Shown one piece after another: positions 50,512 through 60,275 of a stretch of DNA of 64,000 nt (positions are counted from its first letter, which is position 1; each line of letters opens with the position of its first letter). The DNA is from Cryobacterium tagatosivorans (GTDB lineage: Bacteria > Actinomycetota > Actinomycetes > Actinomycetales > Microbacteriaceae). Made by a program: the position numbers and the translations under genes. The notes under the pieces were generated by a model. It was given only the letters and a program-made list of their open reading frames with translations, had not been told where the DNA came from and did not search any database. The stretch spans positions 1 to 64,000 of the forward strand of contig NZ_SOEZ01000069.1 of assembly GCF_004402215.1 (NCBI RefSeq). The letters are read 5' to 3'.

Positions 50512-52885
50512 GCGCCTGTCCGGTGCCGTGACCAGCGGCCGAGCGGCGAAGAGCGGCCGCCGGCCGAGCGGGCAGTGGCCGCTCACCCTGGCGATGCTGC
50601 TGCTGCTCCTGGTCGGCTGCGCCGTGCTCGGCCCGTTGCTGCGCGGTTCCTCGTGGTGGTGGCCGATGGCCCTGGTGGGGGCGACCGTGCTGGTCGCCTC
50701 GGGACTCCTCCGCCGTACCCGCCTCGCTTCCTCGCTCGTGCCCGTCGCGGGGCTCGGCGTGCTCCTGGCGACCCTGACCCTGTTGTTCGGCCTCGGAACC
50801 GGCCTGCTCTGGCTGGTCCCGACGCCGGACACGCTCGAACGGTTCGGGCTCCTCGTCGACACCGGCGTCTCCTCGATCGAGCAGCAGAGCATCCCGGCCG
50901 AGCCGATCGAGGGCATCCTGTTCCTGCTGGCCGCCGGGGCCGGCCTGATGGCCGTGCTGATGGACGCCCTCGCGCTCACCCTGCGCTGGCCGGCGCTCGC
51001 GGGCCTGCCCGTGCTCGTCCCGGTCGCGGTCCCGGGGCTCCTCCTCGACGAGGGCGCCCACCTGGTGGCGCTGATCGCCGCGGCCGCCGCCTACCTGCTG
51101 CTCCTCCGCGTGGACGTGCGCCTGCGCCGGGTGGCCGAAGCGAACACCCCGTCGTCCGGCCGCGACGCCCCACGCGTGTACGCGCCGGTGCGCCGCCGGG
51201 GCCCGAGGCCGGTCTGGGGCGCTGTCACGGTGGGCAGCATCGGCATCGTCAGCGCCCTGCTGCTCAGCTCGGCAACCCCGACCATTACGGAGGGCGGTCT
51301 GTTCGGGTCGAGCACCAACGGCGTGCTCTTCGGCGCCGGCATCAGCCCGATGATCGACCTCGGCCAGGACCTTCGCCGCCCGGACCCCGGGCCCGCGCTG
51401 CACTACACGACGACGGCCGAGAAGCCGCCGTATTTCAAGCTCATGACGCTCGACCAGTTCGCCGGCACGACCTGGACCTCCCGGTCCGACGCCACGACGA
51501 CGAGCAACACCGTCGACCGCATCGACAGACCGCCGGGCCTCGCGGACGACATCAAGACCACGAAGACGACGACGAAGGTCGTCATCGACGGCGTGGAGAC
51601 GGACCTGCTGCCCGCGCCCAGCCCGGCGAGCCGCATCCAGGGGCTCGAGGGCTCCTGGTTCTGGAACAACCTCACCCACACCATCAAGAGCACCGACAGC
51701 ACCACGGCGGGGCAGGAATACACCGTCACCGCGGTCGAACTCCAGCCGACCGCGGAGCAGCTGCGCGCCGCGCGCGGACGCTACCCGGTCAGCGTGGCGC
51801 CCAACCTCAAGCTGCCGTTCCCGCGCCCGGCCATCATCGAAGACACCGCCAGGTCGGTGACCGAGGGCACCGCTTCGGACTATGACGCGGCCGTGGCCCT
51901 GCAGGACTATCTCCGGGGCAGCGCCTTCGACTACGACACGGATGCCCCGGTCGACGACGGCTACGACGGCGGGGGCCTGGATGTCATCGGCACCTTCCTC
52001 CAGGTCAAGCGCGGCTACTGCGTGCACTTCGCCTCGGCGATGGCCGTGATGGCGCGCTCGCTCGGCATGCCGGCGCGCATCGCGGTCGGCTACCTCCCCG
52101 GCACGGCGGCCGCCGGCGCGGGGGACGAGACCAACCGCTATGACATCGACTCCCACGACCTCCACGCGTGGCCCGAGCTGTACTTCGTCGGGGTCGGCTG
52201 GGTGCCGTTCGAGCCGACGCCCGGGCGCGGGTCCGTGCCCGACTACGCCCGCCCGGCGGATGCGGAGACCCCCGGCGACGTGCCGGCCTCTCCCGCGCCG
52301 ACGACCGCTCCCCGCGGCGACGAGGGGGGCGTCACTGCGGACAGCGGCGCGGTCCCCGCCGCCCAGGTGCAGCAGCAGCAGGCCGCCGCGGCGCTGCTGC
52401 GCATCGCGCTGTCCGTCGCGCTCGTCCTCGCGGTGCTGCTCGCGCCCGGCGTGGCCCGCCTCCTTCGTCGCCTGCGCAGGCGGCGGCGGATCCTCTCCTG
52501 GAACGATGGTGCGGCAGAGGCGTGGGCGGAGCTGGCCGACACCGCGGTCGACCACGACGTGCGGGTTCGCGACACGGAGACGCCGCGTGAGCTGGCCGGG
52601 CGCCTCGCGCTGCTCCCCGGCCTGTCCGGTGCGGAGGCGGCCGAGCCGGATGCGGCCGCGGCGCTCGAACGCCTGCTGGTCGCGGCCGAGCGGCAGCGCT
52701 TCGCCCGCCCGGGACCCGGGGAACGGGGCGACGGGGCGGCGGCGTGGCACGACCTCGACCTCGTCATCCGCGCCCTCCGGGCCGGCGCCGATACGCGCAC
52801 CCGGATCCGCGCCTCCATGCTGCCCGCCTCGCTCTGGCCGGCCGTCCTCGGGCGGAGGGACAGCCGCACCCCGCGGGGCGCGTAG
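50498..52885 (+). CDS. Transglutaminase-like membrane protein (TgpA type)
   Basis: A 795-residue protein from GTG 50498 (GTG 50489 is also in frame). Five or six N-terminal membrane helices (from LAMLLLLLVGCAVLGPLLRG) and one more near residue 245 precede a large extracellular domain. The transglutaminase core has Cys in KRGYCVHFASAMAVMARSLG and His in DSHDLHAWPELYFVGVGWVP, with FEPTPG after it. A further membrane helix (LRIALSVALVLAVLLAPGVA) precedes a cytosolic DUF4129-like tail. The fold suggests a protease or crosslinking activity at the cell surface; activity is not proven for this family. It is the third gene of the moxR unit. Confidence 0.87.
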   Translation: MTSPERLSGAVTSGRAAKSGRRPSGQWPLTLAMLLLLLVGCAVLGPLLRGSSWWWPMALVGATVLVASGLLRRTRLASSLVPVAGLGVLLATLTLLFGLGTGLLWLVPTPDTLERFGLLVDTGVSSIEQQSIPAEPIEGILFLLAAGAGLMAVLMDALALTLRWPALAGLPVLVPVAVPGLLLDEGAHLVALIAAAAAYLLLLRVDVRLRRVAEANTPSSGRDAPRVYAPVRRRGPRPVWGAVTVGSIGIVSALLLSSATPTITEGGLFGSSTNGVLFGAGISPMIDLGQDLRRPDPGPALHYTTTAEKPPYFKLMTLDQFAGTTWTSRSDATTTSNTVDRIDRPPGLADDIKTTKTTTKVVIDGVETDLLPAPSPASRIQGLEGSWFWNNLTHTIKSTDSTTAGQEYTVTAVELQPTAEQLRAARGRYPVSVAPNLKLPFPRPAIIEDTARSVTEGTASDYDAAVALQDYLRGSAFDYDTDAPVDDGYDGGGLDVIGTFLQVKRGYCVHFASAMAVMARSLGMPARIAVGYLPGTAAAGAGDETNRYDIDSHDLHAWPELYFVGVGWVPFEPTPGRGSVPDYARPADAETPGDVPASPAPTTAPRGDEGGVTADSGAVPAAQVQQQQAAAALLRIALSVALVLAVLLAPGVARLLRRLRRRRRILSWNDGAAEAWAELADTAVDHDVRVRDTETPRELAGRLALLPGLSGAEAAEPDAAAALERLLVAAERQRFARPGPGERGDGAAAWHDLDLVIRALRAGADTRTRIRASMLPASLWPAVLGRRDSRTPRGA

Positions 52886-52896
52886 AATTGCCCCTC
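52883..52896 (+). promoter_or_regulatory. -10 box for DUF177-rpmF-rnc-mutM
   Basis: TAGAAT at 52883-52888, which includes the TAG stop of the preceding gene, lies 8 nt before GTG 52897 with no Shine-Dalgarno: a leaderless start of the next operon. Confidence 0.5.
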
Positions 52897-53469
52897 GTGA
52901 CCAAGTTCAAAAAGACACCGTACAAAGTCGATGTGCGCGACCTCATCAACCGCCCCGGCATCCAGCACGAACGCCGGCTCGATCTCCTCGTGCCCGAAGA
53001 CCTCGGAGAGGGCCTGGTGGCCGTGAAAGCGGGCTCCACCCTCGAGGCCGACCTGCGGCTGGAGGCTATCCACGAGGGAATTCTGGTGACCGCGGACGTG
53101 TCCGGAACGGCCAGTGGAATGTGCGGTCGGTGCCTGATTGACATCGATTTGCCTGTCCAAGTCGAGTTTCAGGAGCTTTTCGCGTATTCTTCAGATGAAG
53201 CTTTTGAATTTGAAGTTCAGGATGACCATGTGGATCTTGAACCTCTGATCAGGGATGCGGTGGTTTTGTCACTGCCGTTCCAGCCGGTTTGCCGGCCGGA
53301 TTGTCCAGGTCTCGACCCAGAGACCGGGTTACGGCTGGCCGAAATGCCTGATCAGGAGCCACACGAAGAGCCTGACCCGAGGTGGTCGGCGCTTCTGGAA
53401 TTCCAGGCTTCCACAGACATCAGCAGGGGTGAAGACACTCATGCTGAAACGGATAGAGAAGAGAAGTAG
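52897..53469 (+). CDS. DUF177 (YceD) family protein
   Basis: A 190-residue protein starting at GTG 52897 ([20 protein letters not shown]). It contains the Cys-pair region [20 protein letters not shown] and, near residue 130, [23 protein letters not shown]177 proteins act in 23S rRNA processing or L32 placement and are nearly always encoded directly before rpmF, as here (2-nt gap). The C-terminal 40 residues are acidic and variable. Codon use in the middle (53150-53300) is visibly less GC-rich than around it. Confidence 0.9.
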   Translation: MTKFKKTPYKVDVRDLINRPGIQHERRLDLLVPEDLGEGLVAVKAGSTLEADLRLEAIHEGILVTADVSGTASGMCGRCLIDIDLPVQVEFQELFAYSSDEAFEFEVQDDHVDLEPLIRDAVVLSLPFQPVCRPDCPGLDPETGLRLAEMPDQEPHEEPDPRWSALLEFQASTDISRGEDTHAETDREEK

Positions 53470-53471
53470 TC

Positions 53472-53675
53472 ATGGCAGTCCCGAAGCGCAAGCAATCACG
53501 CTCCAACACCCGCTCACGTCGTTCCTGCTGGAAGGCCGAAGCCCCCACCCTGGTGAAGACCATGGAAAACGGCAAGGTCGTCTACAGCCTCCCGCACCGC
53601 GCGAAGGTCGTCACCGACTCCGCCGGCACGGCACTGTTCATGGAATACAAGGGCCGCAAGGTCGCCGACGTCTAA
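53472..53675 (+). CDS. rpmF: 50S ribosomal protein L32
   Basis: A 67-residue basic ribosomal protein starting [20 protein letters not shown], then [20 protein letters not shown]. It is the form without the four zinc-binding cysteines (one Cys only), as in the zinc-independent paralogues and many actinobacteria. AGAGAAG precedes the ATG within the end of DUF177. It sits in the universal DUF177-rpmF-rnc order. Confidence 0.95.
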   Translation: MAVPKRKQSRSNTRSRRSCWKAEAPTLVKTMENGKVVYSLPHRAKVVTDSAGTALFMEYKGRKVADV

Positions 53676-53679
53676 CTCG

Positions 53680-54387
53680 ATGACGGGTGAACCGATGACC
53701 GGTGGTTCGGTCGAGCTGTCCGCGTTGCAGGAAACCCTGGGCGTGCAGATCGACCAGGGTCTGCTTGAGCTGGCCCTGACCCACCGGTCATTTGCGTACG
53801 AAAACGGCGGCATCCCGACGAACGAGCGCCTGGAGTTCCTGGGCGACTCGATCCTCGGGCAGGCGGTGACGGTAATGCTGTACCGGGAGTACCCGCAGCT
53901 GAGCGAGGGTGACCTGGCCAAGCGCCGGGCGAGCCTGGTGTCCAGCGCCGCCCTCGCGGAGGTCGCCCGCGGCATCTCCCTCGGCGACTACATCCGACTG
54001 GGCCGCGGCGAAGTCCTCACCGGCGGCCGCGAAAAGGCGTCGATCCTGGCCGACACGGTCGAGGCGCTCATCGGCGCCGTCTACCTGGACACCGGCACGG
54101 ATGCGGCGACCGCCTTCGTGATGCGGCTCATCGAGCCGCTCCTGTCCGACCCCGACCGCTTCGGCGGCTCGATGGACCCCAAAACGAGCCTGCAGGAGGC
54201 TGCGGCGCGCCGCGGAACCGGCGTGCCGGTCTACTCGGTCACCGAAAGCGGACCGGATCACTCGAAGGTGTTCGTCGCCACGGTCATCGTCGGCACCATC
54301 GTGACCGCACGCGGCGAGGGCACGAGCAAGAAGCACGCCGAAATGGCTGCCGCGCTCGAGGCCTGGATCGTGCTCTCCGCCGACTGA
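53680..54387 (+). CDS. rnc: Ribonuclease III
   Basis: A 235-residue double-strand-specific endoribonuclease that processes rRNA precursors and structured mRNAs. The signature [20 protein letters not shown] carries the catalytic acidic residues; the second acidic cluster is in [16 protein letters not shown]. The dsRNA-binding domain ([39 protein letters not shown]) closes the protein. Start ATG 53680 (ATG 53695 is also in frame) follows rpmF by 4 nt. Confidence 0.95.
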   Translation: MTGEPMTGGSVELSALQETLGVQIDQGLLELALTHRSFAYENGGIPTNERLEFLGDSILGQAVTVMLYREYPQLSEGDLAKRRASLVSSAALAEVARGISLGDYIRLGRGEVLTGGREKASILADTVEALIGAVYLDTGTDAATAFVMRLIEPLLSDPDRFGGSMDPKTSLQEAAARRGTGVPVYSVTESGPDHSKVFVATVIVGTIVTARGEGTSKKHAEMAAALEAWIVLSAD

Positions 54388-54440
54388 TCCGGGCCCACTG
54401 ATCCGGGCCCAGAGGCCCAGAGAGGCCCAGAGAGGCCGAC
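54388..54440 (+). repeat. Short direct repeats between rnc and mutM
   Basis: CTGATCCGGGCCCA occurs twice in tandem, followed by GAGGCCCAGA-type 10-bp units three times, filling the 53-bp gap and ending next to the mutM start. It probably arose by slippage. Confidence 0.6.
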
Positions 54441-55352
54441 GTGCCGGAGCTGCCCGAGGTTGAAGTCGTTCGGTCCGGCATCGAGCCGGCCGTCACCGGC
54501 GCCGTCGTCTCTGCCGTGGAGGTCTTCGAGGAACGGTCGCTGAGGCGGCACGACCGGTCGGCCGGCCCGTTCGCCGACCTCCTCGAGGGACAGCGCGCGC
54601 TCGCGGCCGTGCGACGGGGCAAGTTCCTCTGGCTCCCGCTGGAGTCCGGCCGGGCCCTCGTCATCCACCTCGGCATGAGCGGGCAGGTGCTGTTGCGCAC
54701 GCCCGGCCCCGACGTCGACCGGCTGCTGCGGATCCGCCTGCACCTGGAGCATCCGGTGCACGGCGAGCTGTGGCTCAACTTCGTCGACCAGCGCGTCTTC
54801 GGCAGCATGGCCGTCGACCTGATGGCGCCGACCTCCGACGGCCTGCCCGCCGGATTCCAGGGGTCGGCGGCGGGCGAGTGGGAGACGCTCGTCCCCTCCC
54901 AGGTGGCGCACATCGCCCGTGACCCGCTCGACCCGGCCTTCTCGTCGGAGGCCTTCTTCCGCGCCCTGGCCCGCAAGAACACCGGGATCAAGCGGGCGCT
55001 GCTCGACCAGCGACTGATCAGCGGCATCGGCAACATCTACGCCGACGAGGCCCTGTTCGACGCCCGCATCCACTTCGACCAGCCGGCCGCCTCCCTCTCC
55101 GCGGCGAAGGCGCGCACACTGCTGGCCTCGGTGCGCGGCATCCTGCACCGGGCCCTGGCCGAGGGCGGCACGAGCTTCGACGCGCAATACGTGAACGTCA
55201 ACGGGGAGTCGGGATACTTCTCGCACAGCCTCACCGCCTACGGGCAGCACGGCAAACCGTGCGTGCGCTGCGGAACCACCATGGTGCGGGCGCAGTTCAT
55301 GAACCGCTCGTCGCACTTCTGCCCGCGCTGCCAGCGCCTGCGCCCGCTCTGA
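54441..55352 (+). CDS. mutM: Formamidopyrimidine-DNA glycosylase
   Basis: A 303-residue bifunctional glycosylase/AP lyase removing 8-oxoguanine and formamidopyrimidines. The catalytic N-terminus is PELPEVEVVRSGIE, Lys in RRGKFLWLPLESG, the helix-two-turn-helix in LLDQRLISGIGNIYADEALF, and the C-terminal zinc finger CVRCGTT...FCPRCQ has all four cysteines. GTG 54441 gives Met-Pro after processing, with Pro1 as nucleophile. Last gene of the rnc unit; a 63-bp hairpin follows. Confidence 0.94.
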   Translation: MPELPEVEVVRSGIEPAVTGAVVSAVEVFEERSLRRHDRSAGPFADLLEGQRALAAVRRGKFLWLPLESGRALVIHLGMSGQVLLRTPGPDVDRLLRIRLHLEHPVHGELWLNFVDQRVFGSMAVDLMAPTSDGLPAGFQGSAAGEWETLVPSQVAHIARDPLDPAFSSEAFFRALARKNTGIKRALLDQRLISGIGNIYADEALFDARIHFDQPAASLSAAKARTLLASVRGILHRALAEGGTSFDAQYVNVNGESGYFSHSLTAYGQHGKPCVRCGTTMVRAQFMNRSSHFCPRCQRLRPL

Positions 55353-55403
55353 CCCGTCCCTCGGCGCTTTCGGCGCTTCGGCTCTTTCGGTCGTGCATAC
55401 CTT

Positions 55404-55466
55404 CGCCGAACCGTGAGTTTGGCACCTTCGCGGGCCCCGGGAAGGTGCCAAACTCACAGTTCGGCG
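55404..55466. repeat. 63-bp hairpin element, copy 3
   Basis: Nearly identical to copy 2 (arms CGCCGAACCGTGAGTTTGGC with complement CAAACTCACAGTTCGGCG; loop CGCGGGCCCCGGG). It lies between the convergent mutM and GNAT genes. Confidence 0.8.
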
Positions 55467-55482
55467 GGAGGGGCGCGTGGGT

Positions 55483-56556
55483 TCAGCGCTTCCAGGCGCC
55501 CTCGTAGCCGATCGGGACGAAGCCGACAGCCTCGTTCACGTCCAGCATGTGCCGGTTCTCCTCGGCGTTGAACGTGATCACCGACGGATGCCCCGGCCGC
55601 TCCGCCGCCAGCCCCCGCAGGTTCGCGATCTTCAGCAGCATCCCGAGCCGGCGGCCGCGGTGCTCCCGGAGCACCAGCGTGTCCTCCTGGTGCACCGCGC
55701 GGCCCGACTCGGCCGGCACCGACAGCTCGGTGAACCCGGCCAGGCGACCGCTCGGCAGGTGCTCCGCGACGGCCGTCAGCGCCGTGCGCGGACCGGCCGC
55801 GAACGCCTCCTCCTCCTGGGCCAGCCGCTGCACCGTCCACACGTCCTCCGGCTCCTCGAGCCCGGCGCTCGGGGCATCCGTCGTCATCCGGGTGCGCAGG
55901 AGCGCCATGTCCTCCCGCCAGCGTTCGGGAGTGCGATCGGTCCAGCGATGGACCGCGTAGTCGGGGCCGGCCGCCGCCGCGGCGCGCTCCAGCTGCCGGG
56001 CCAAGTCGCCCTCGTCGACCGGCAGCGGAAGGCGACTTCCCCGCTCCACCTGCTCGAGCGTGTAGCCGCGGGCCAGCAGGAACCGCACCTCCGGGTTGGC
56101 CAGGGGCACGGAGCCGAACCCGGTCGGCGACGGCAGCCGCTCGCCCGGTGCCTGGCGCGACGCCGCGTAGACCAGTGCCCGCACGCGCCCCTCCTCCGCG
56201 GCGATCGCCTCCAGGCGGTCGGCCAGCGCGGTCCCGATGCCTCTCCGCCGGAAGGCGGGGAGCACCTCCACGGACAGCCAGGCGACAGCCGCGGATGCCT
56301 CGGGCCGGGTCTCGTAGACACCCCGCGCCACGATGTCCCCGCCGACGCGGGCGACGAACATCCGCGCAGGGGCGTAGTCCTGGTCCAGCCAGTACGGGAG
56401 CAGTTCCTCTGCCGTCAGGCCCAGCTCGTCCGTGCCGTAGGCGTCGGCTTCGACCGCGTTGCGCACGGCGGTCGCGGCCCGGAAATGGGCCCAGCCCGCC
56501 GCGCCGGGCGCCGCCGGGAGGGCAGGTTCATCGACGGTGAAACGGTCAATTGTCAT
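55483..56556 (-). CDS. Tandem GNAT-family N-acetyltransferase
   Basis: A 357-residue protein with two GNAT folds. The first (about 35-150) has the acetyl-CoA loop LSVEVLPAFRRRGIGTALAD. The second (about 210-357) has QEDTLVLREHRGRRLGMLLK, then ITFNAEENRHMLDVNEAVGF and GYEGAWKR, the usual C-terminal half of mycothiol-synthase-like or Eis-like tandem GNATs. It probably acetylates a small amine, perhaps an antibiotic or metabolite; the substrate is unknown. Start ATG 56556. It is divergent from smc by 146 bp. Confidence 0.82.
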   Translation of the reverse strand: MTIDRFTVDEPALPAAPGAAGWAHFRAATAVRNAVEADAYGTDELGLTAEELLPYWLDQDYAPARMFVARVGGDIVARGVYETRPEASAAVAWLSVEVLPAFRRRGIGTALADRLEAIAAEEGRVRALVYAASRQAPGERLPSPTGFGSVPLANPEVRFLLARGYTLEQVERGSRLPLPVDEGDLARQLERAAAAAGPDYAVHRWTDRTPERWREDMALLRTRMTTDAPSAGLEEPEDVWTVQRLAQEEEAFAAGPRTALTAVAEHLPSGRLAGFTELSVPAESGRAVHQEDTLVLREHRGRRLGMLLKIANLRGLAAERPGHPSVITFNAEENRHMLDVNEAVGFVPIGYEGAWKR

Positions 56557-56702
56557 GGCGGCCGGCTTCCGGTGCGCGAGTGCCGCACGAACTGCGCAGC
56601 CGACCAGCCTAGCGCCTGGCCGGATCCTCGCACAGAGTCCGGTACCGTAGTCCCAGCACGGGTGGCCGTCCGCGCCATCGACACTTTGGGAAAGGGCGCG
56701 CG

Positions 56703-59700
56703 GTGTACCTGAAGAGCCTCACCCTCAAGGGGTTCAAGTCGTTCGCGCAGCCCACCACCTTCGCCTTCGAACCCGGCGTCACCTGCGTGGTCGGCCCGAA
56801 TGGATCCGGCAAGTCCAACGTCGTCGACGCGCTCGCCTGGGTGATGGGGGAGCAGGGGGCGAAAACACTCCGCGGCGGCAAGATGGAGGACGTGATCTTC
56901 GCCGGCACGTCGACGAAGGGACCGCTCGGCCGGGCCGAGGTGACCCTGACCATCGACAACGCCGACGGCGCCCTGCCGATCGAGTACTCCGAGGTCACCA
57001 TCTCACGCACCCTGTTCCGCAACGGGGCCAGCGACTACGCCATCAACGGGCAGACCTGCCGCCTGCTCGACGTGCAGGAACTGCTCAGCGACTCCGGCCT
57101 CGGCCGTGAGATGCACGTCATCGTCGGCCAGGGCCAGCTCGACGCCGTGCTGCGCGCCAGCCCCGAGGAACGCCGCGGCTTCATCGAGGAGGCCGCCGGA
57201 ATCCTCAAGCACCGGCGGCGCAAAGAGAAGACCCTCCGCAAGCTCGAGGCCATGCAGAACAACCTCACCCGGCTGAGCGACCTCGCCGGGGAGATCCGGC
57301 GCCAGCTCAAGCCGCTCGGCCACCAGGCCGAAATCGCCCGCGAGGCGCAGACCATCGCCGCCGTCGTGCGCGACGCCAGGGCCAGGCTCCTGGCCGATGA
57401 CGTCGTCACGCTCCGCACGACGCTCGACGCGCACGGGCGCACCGAGAGCGAGCGTCACTCCGAGCGGATCGTGTTGCAGGAGCAGCTCGGCCAGAAGGAA
57501 CTGCGTCTCCAGCGACTCGAGCAGGCGCAGGTCGGGGATGCCGTCGACCTGGCCAGGCGCACGAGTTTCGGTCTCGAATCCGTGCAGGAGCGGCTGCGCG
57601 GCCTGTACACGCTCGCAAACCAGCGGCTCGCGCTGCTCGGTTCGCAGGCCGAGCCCGCCGACGCCGGTCCCAGCGTGACGCCGTCGATGGTGCGGGAAGC
57701 CGCCGCGGAGGTCGAACGACTGCAGCAGGCGATCACGCTCGCCCAGGACGGCTGGGCGTCTGCGCAGGCTCGCACCATGACCGCCCGCGGGCAGCTCGAT
57801 TCGGTCGACGAGGAAATCGCCGCCCAGGCCGTGCTCGTCTCCCGGCATGACCTCGAGGTCTCCAAGCTCAAGGGCCAGGCGGAGACGGCGGCGTCCCGGC
57901 TGGCGGCCGTCCGCGGCGAGGTTCTCCGGCAGCAGAACGCCCTCGACGCGGCCCGCGACCGGCGATCCGCCGCCGAGGGACAGGTCGCCGCGCTCGAGGC
58001 CGAGGCGGCCGAGGTCGACGCGGGCGACACAAACCTGGACGAGCTCTACGAAGCGGCCCAGGCATCCGTCCGTGAGGCGGAGGCGGAGATCGAGCGCCTG
58101 CGCGAGATCCTGCACGGGCAGGAGCGCGAGCGGGACGCCCTCGCCGCGCGCACCGGCGCCCTGTCCCTCGCCCTTGACCAGAAGGACGGGTCCTCCGCCC
58201 TCGTCGGCGCCGGTCTGGCCGGCATCCGCGGGCTGCTGGCCGAGCACGTGCGCGTGCACCCCGGCTACGAACCCGCGATCGCGGCCGCCCTCGGCTCGCT
58301 GGCCGACGCCGTCCTCGCCGACACCAGGGACGCAGCCTTCGACGCCGTGGCCAGGGCAGCCGCCGACGACCTCGGCCGGGTCGAACTCGTCGTCGCCGAC
58401 GCCGCCTCGACCCCCTCGCCGGACCTCGGCGACCTGCCCGGCCTGGCCTGGGCCCGCTCGGTGGTGGAGGCGCCGGACGGCGTGCTCGGGATCCTCGCCA
58501 CCACCGTCATCGCCGACGACCTCGCCGCGGCGCGATCCGCCTTCGGGACCCTGGCCTCGCGGGGCCTCGGCTCCCTCACCCTGATCACGAAGGCCGGCGA
58601 GGTGCTCACCGCGTACGTGCTGCGCGGCGGCTCGGGCGCCAGGCGGAGCAAGCTCGAACTGGTCGCCGAACGTGACACGGCCGCGGAGAAACTCGCCGTC
58701 GTCACCGGCACGATCGAGCGGGTGCGTTTCGTCCTGGCCGAGCAGCGCACGCTCCTGCAGTCGAACAAGGCGCAGGCGGCCAACGCCCTCACCGCCCTGC
58801 GCGCGTTCGATTCACGACTCGCGGCGCAGGCCGAGAAGCTCAACCGGGTGGCCGTGCAGTTCGAGGCGTCCGGAGCCGAATTCGACCGGTTGTCCGCGGG
58901 ACTCCAGCTGGCGGCCGCGGCCGTCGCCGAGGCCGAGGCGGCAGCGGCGCGCGCCCGGGCGGAACTCGAAACCGTGCAGTCCCGGCCCCGCCCGATCCTC
59001 GACGCGAGCTCGCGCGACGCGCTCTACGACCGCCTGGAAGCGGCCAGGGAGAGCGAAATCGAGGCGAGGCTCCAGGTGGAGACCGCCCGCGAACGTGTCA
59101 GGGCCGAGCAGGCGCGCGGCGCGGCACTGGCGAGGCAGCTCGAGTCCGACCGGGCAGCGGCGGAGGCGGCGGCTCGCCGGGCCGTCATCCGCCGGCGCCA
59201 GGTGGATGCCGCGTCCGCCGTCGCCGAGGCCCTGCCGGCCGCGCTCGCCTCCGTCGAGGCCTCGGTCGCCGAGGCCCGCGCTCGGCTCGCCGCGGCCGAG
59301 GCCGAGCGGTCCAGCCAGAACGAGGAGCTCGCACTGCTGCGCCGCGAGGAGAGCGCGCTGCGCACGCGCCTGCAGGCGATCACCGAGAACGTGCACGGGC
59401 TGGAACTGCAGATCTACGAGAAGAAACTGCACCTCTCGGCACTGCTCGAGCGGGCCGGCAGCGAACTCGGGCTGGTCGAGGACGTGCTCGTCGCCGAGTA
59501 CGGGCCCGAGCAGCTCGTGCCGCCGGACGGAACCGCGGTCGGGGCCGCCGGGGCATCCGCCGGGGCATCCGCCGGCCCGGATGCCGCGGGGATCCCGTTC
59601 GACCGGGAACAGCAGAAACGTCGCCTGGTCGCCGCCGAACGCAAGCTGGGCCAGCTGGGCCGGGTGAACCCGCTCGCACTGGAGGAATTCGCGGCGCTGG

Positions 59701-60275
59701 AGCAGCGGCACAAGTTCCTCACCGAGCAGCTGACCGACCTCACCAACACGCGCAAGGACCTCCTCACGATCATCGAGGACATCGACGAGAAGATGGGCGC
59801 AATCTTCGCGGCCGCGTTCGAGGACACCCGCGCCGCCTTCGCCGAGGTGTTCCCGGTGCTCTTCCCCGGCGGGAGCGGCAGCATCTGGCTGACGAACCCC
59901 GACGACATGCTCACGACCGGGATCGAGGTGTCGGTCAAGCCGGCCGGGAAGAAGATCGAGCGGCTCTCGCTGCTCTCCGGCGGGGAGCGGTCGCTGGCCG
60001 CCGTGGCGCTGCTGATCGCGATCTTCAAGGCGCGGCCCAGCCCCTTCTACATCATGGACGAGGTCGAGGCGGCGCTGGACGACGCCAACCTCGGCCGGTT
60101 GCTCACAATCTTCGAAGACCTGCGCGAAACCAGCCAGCTGATCGTGATCACCCACCAGAAACGCACGATGGAGATCGCCGACGCGCTCTACGGCGTGTCC
60201 ATGCGGCAGGACGGGGTGTCGGCCGTCGTCGGCCAGCGGATCGCCAGGGAACGGGAAACGGAGAAGGCCTCGTGA
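56703..60275 (+). CDS. smc: Chromosome segregation protein SMC
   Basis: A 1190-residue condensin ATPase. N-terminal Walker A is in VVGPNGSGKSNVVDALAWVM, followed by coiled coil (about 170-510), the hinge (about 515-670, SSALVGAGLAGIRGLLAEHV), the return coil (about 670-1020) and the head half with signature LSLLSGGERSLAAVALLIAI and Walker B PFYIMDEVEAALDDANLGRL. It dimerises at the hinge, binds ScpAB and compacts the chromosome. GTG 56703 with GGGAAAGG upstream. A short Ala/Gly insertion at 59545-59590 lies near the C-terminal coil. Complete. Confidence 0.95.
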   Translation: MYLKSLTLKGFKSFAQPTTFAFEPGVTCVVGPNGSGKSNVVDALAWVMGEQGAKTLRGGKMEDVIFAGTSTKGPLGRAEVTLTIDNADGALPIEYSEVTISRTLFRNGASDYAINGQTCRLLDVQELLSDSGLGREMHVIVGQGQLDAVLRASPEERRGFIEEAAGILKHRRRKEKTLRKLEAMQNNLTRLSDLAGEIRRQLKPLGHQAEIAREAQTIAAVVRDARARLLADDVVTLRTTLDAHGRTESERHSERIVLQEQLGQKELRLQRLEQAQVGDAVDLARRTSFGLESVQERLRGLYTLANQRLALLGSQAEPADAGPSVTPSMVREAAAEVERLQQAITLAQDGWASAQARTMTARGQLDSVDEEIAAQAVLVSRHDLEVSKLKGQAETAASRLAAVRGEVLRQQNALDAARDRRSAAEGQVAALEAEAAEVDAGDTNLDELYEAAQASVREAEAEIERLREILHGQERERDALAARTGALSLALDQKDGSSALVGAGLAGIRGLLAEHVRVHPGYEPAIAAALGSLADAVLADTRDAAFDAVARAAADDLGRVELVVADAASTPSPDLGDLPGLAWARSVVEAPDGVLGILATTVIADDLAAARSAFGTLASRGLGSLTLITKAGEVLTAYVLRGGSGARRSKLELVAERDTAAEKLAVVTGTIERVRFVLAEQRTLLQSNKAQAANALTALRAFDSRLAAQAEKLNRVAVQFEASGAEFDRLSAGLQLAAAAVAEAEAAAARARAELETVQSRPRPILDASSRDALYDRLEAARESEIEARLQVETARERVRAEQARGAALARQLESDRAAAEAAARRAVIRRRQVDAASAVAEALPAALASVEASVAEARARLAAAEAERSSQNEELALLRREESALRTRLQAITENVHGLELQIYEKKLHLSALLERAGSELGLVEDVLVAEYGPEQLVPPDGTAVGAAGASAGASAGPDAAGIPFDREQQKRRLVAAERKLGQLGRVNPLALEEFAALEQRHKFLTEQLTDLTNTRKDLLTIIEDIDEKMGAIFAAAFEDTRAAFAEVFPVLFPGGSGSIWLTNPDDMLTTGIEVSVKPAGKKIERLSLLSGGERSLAAVALLIAIFKARPSPFYIMDEVEAALDDANLGRLLTIFEDLRETSQLIVITHQKRTMEIADALYGVSMRQDGVSAVVGQRIARERETEKAS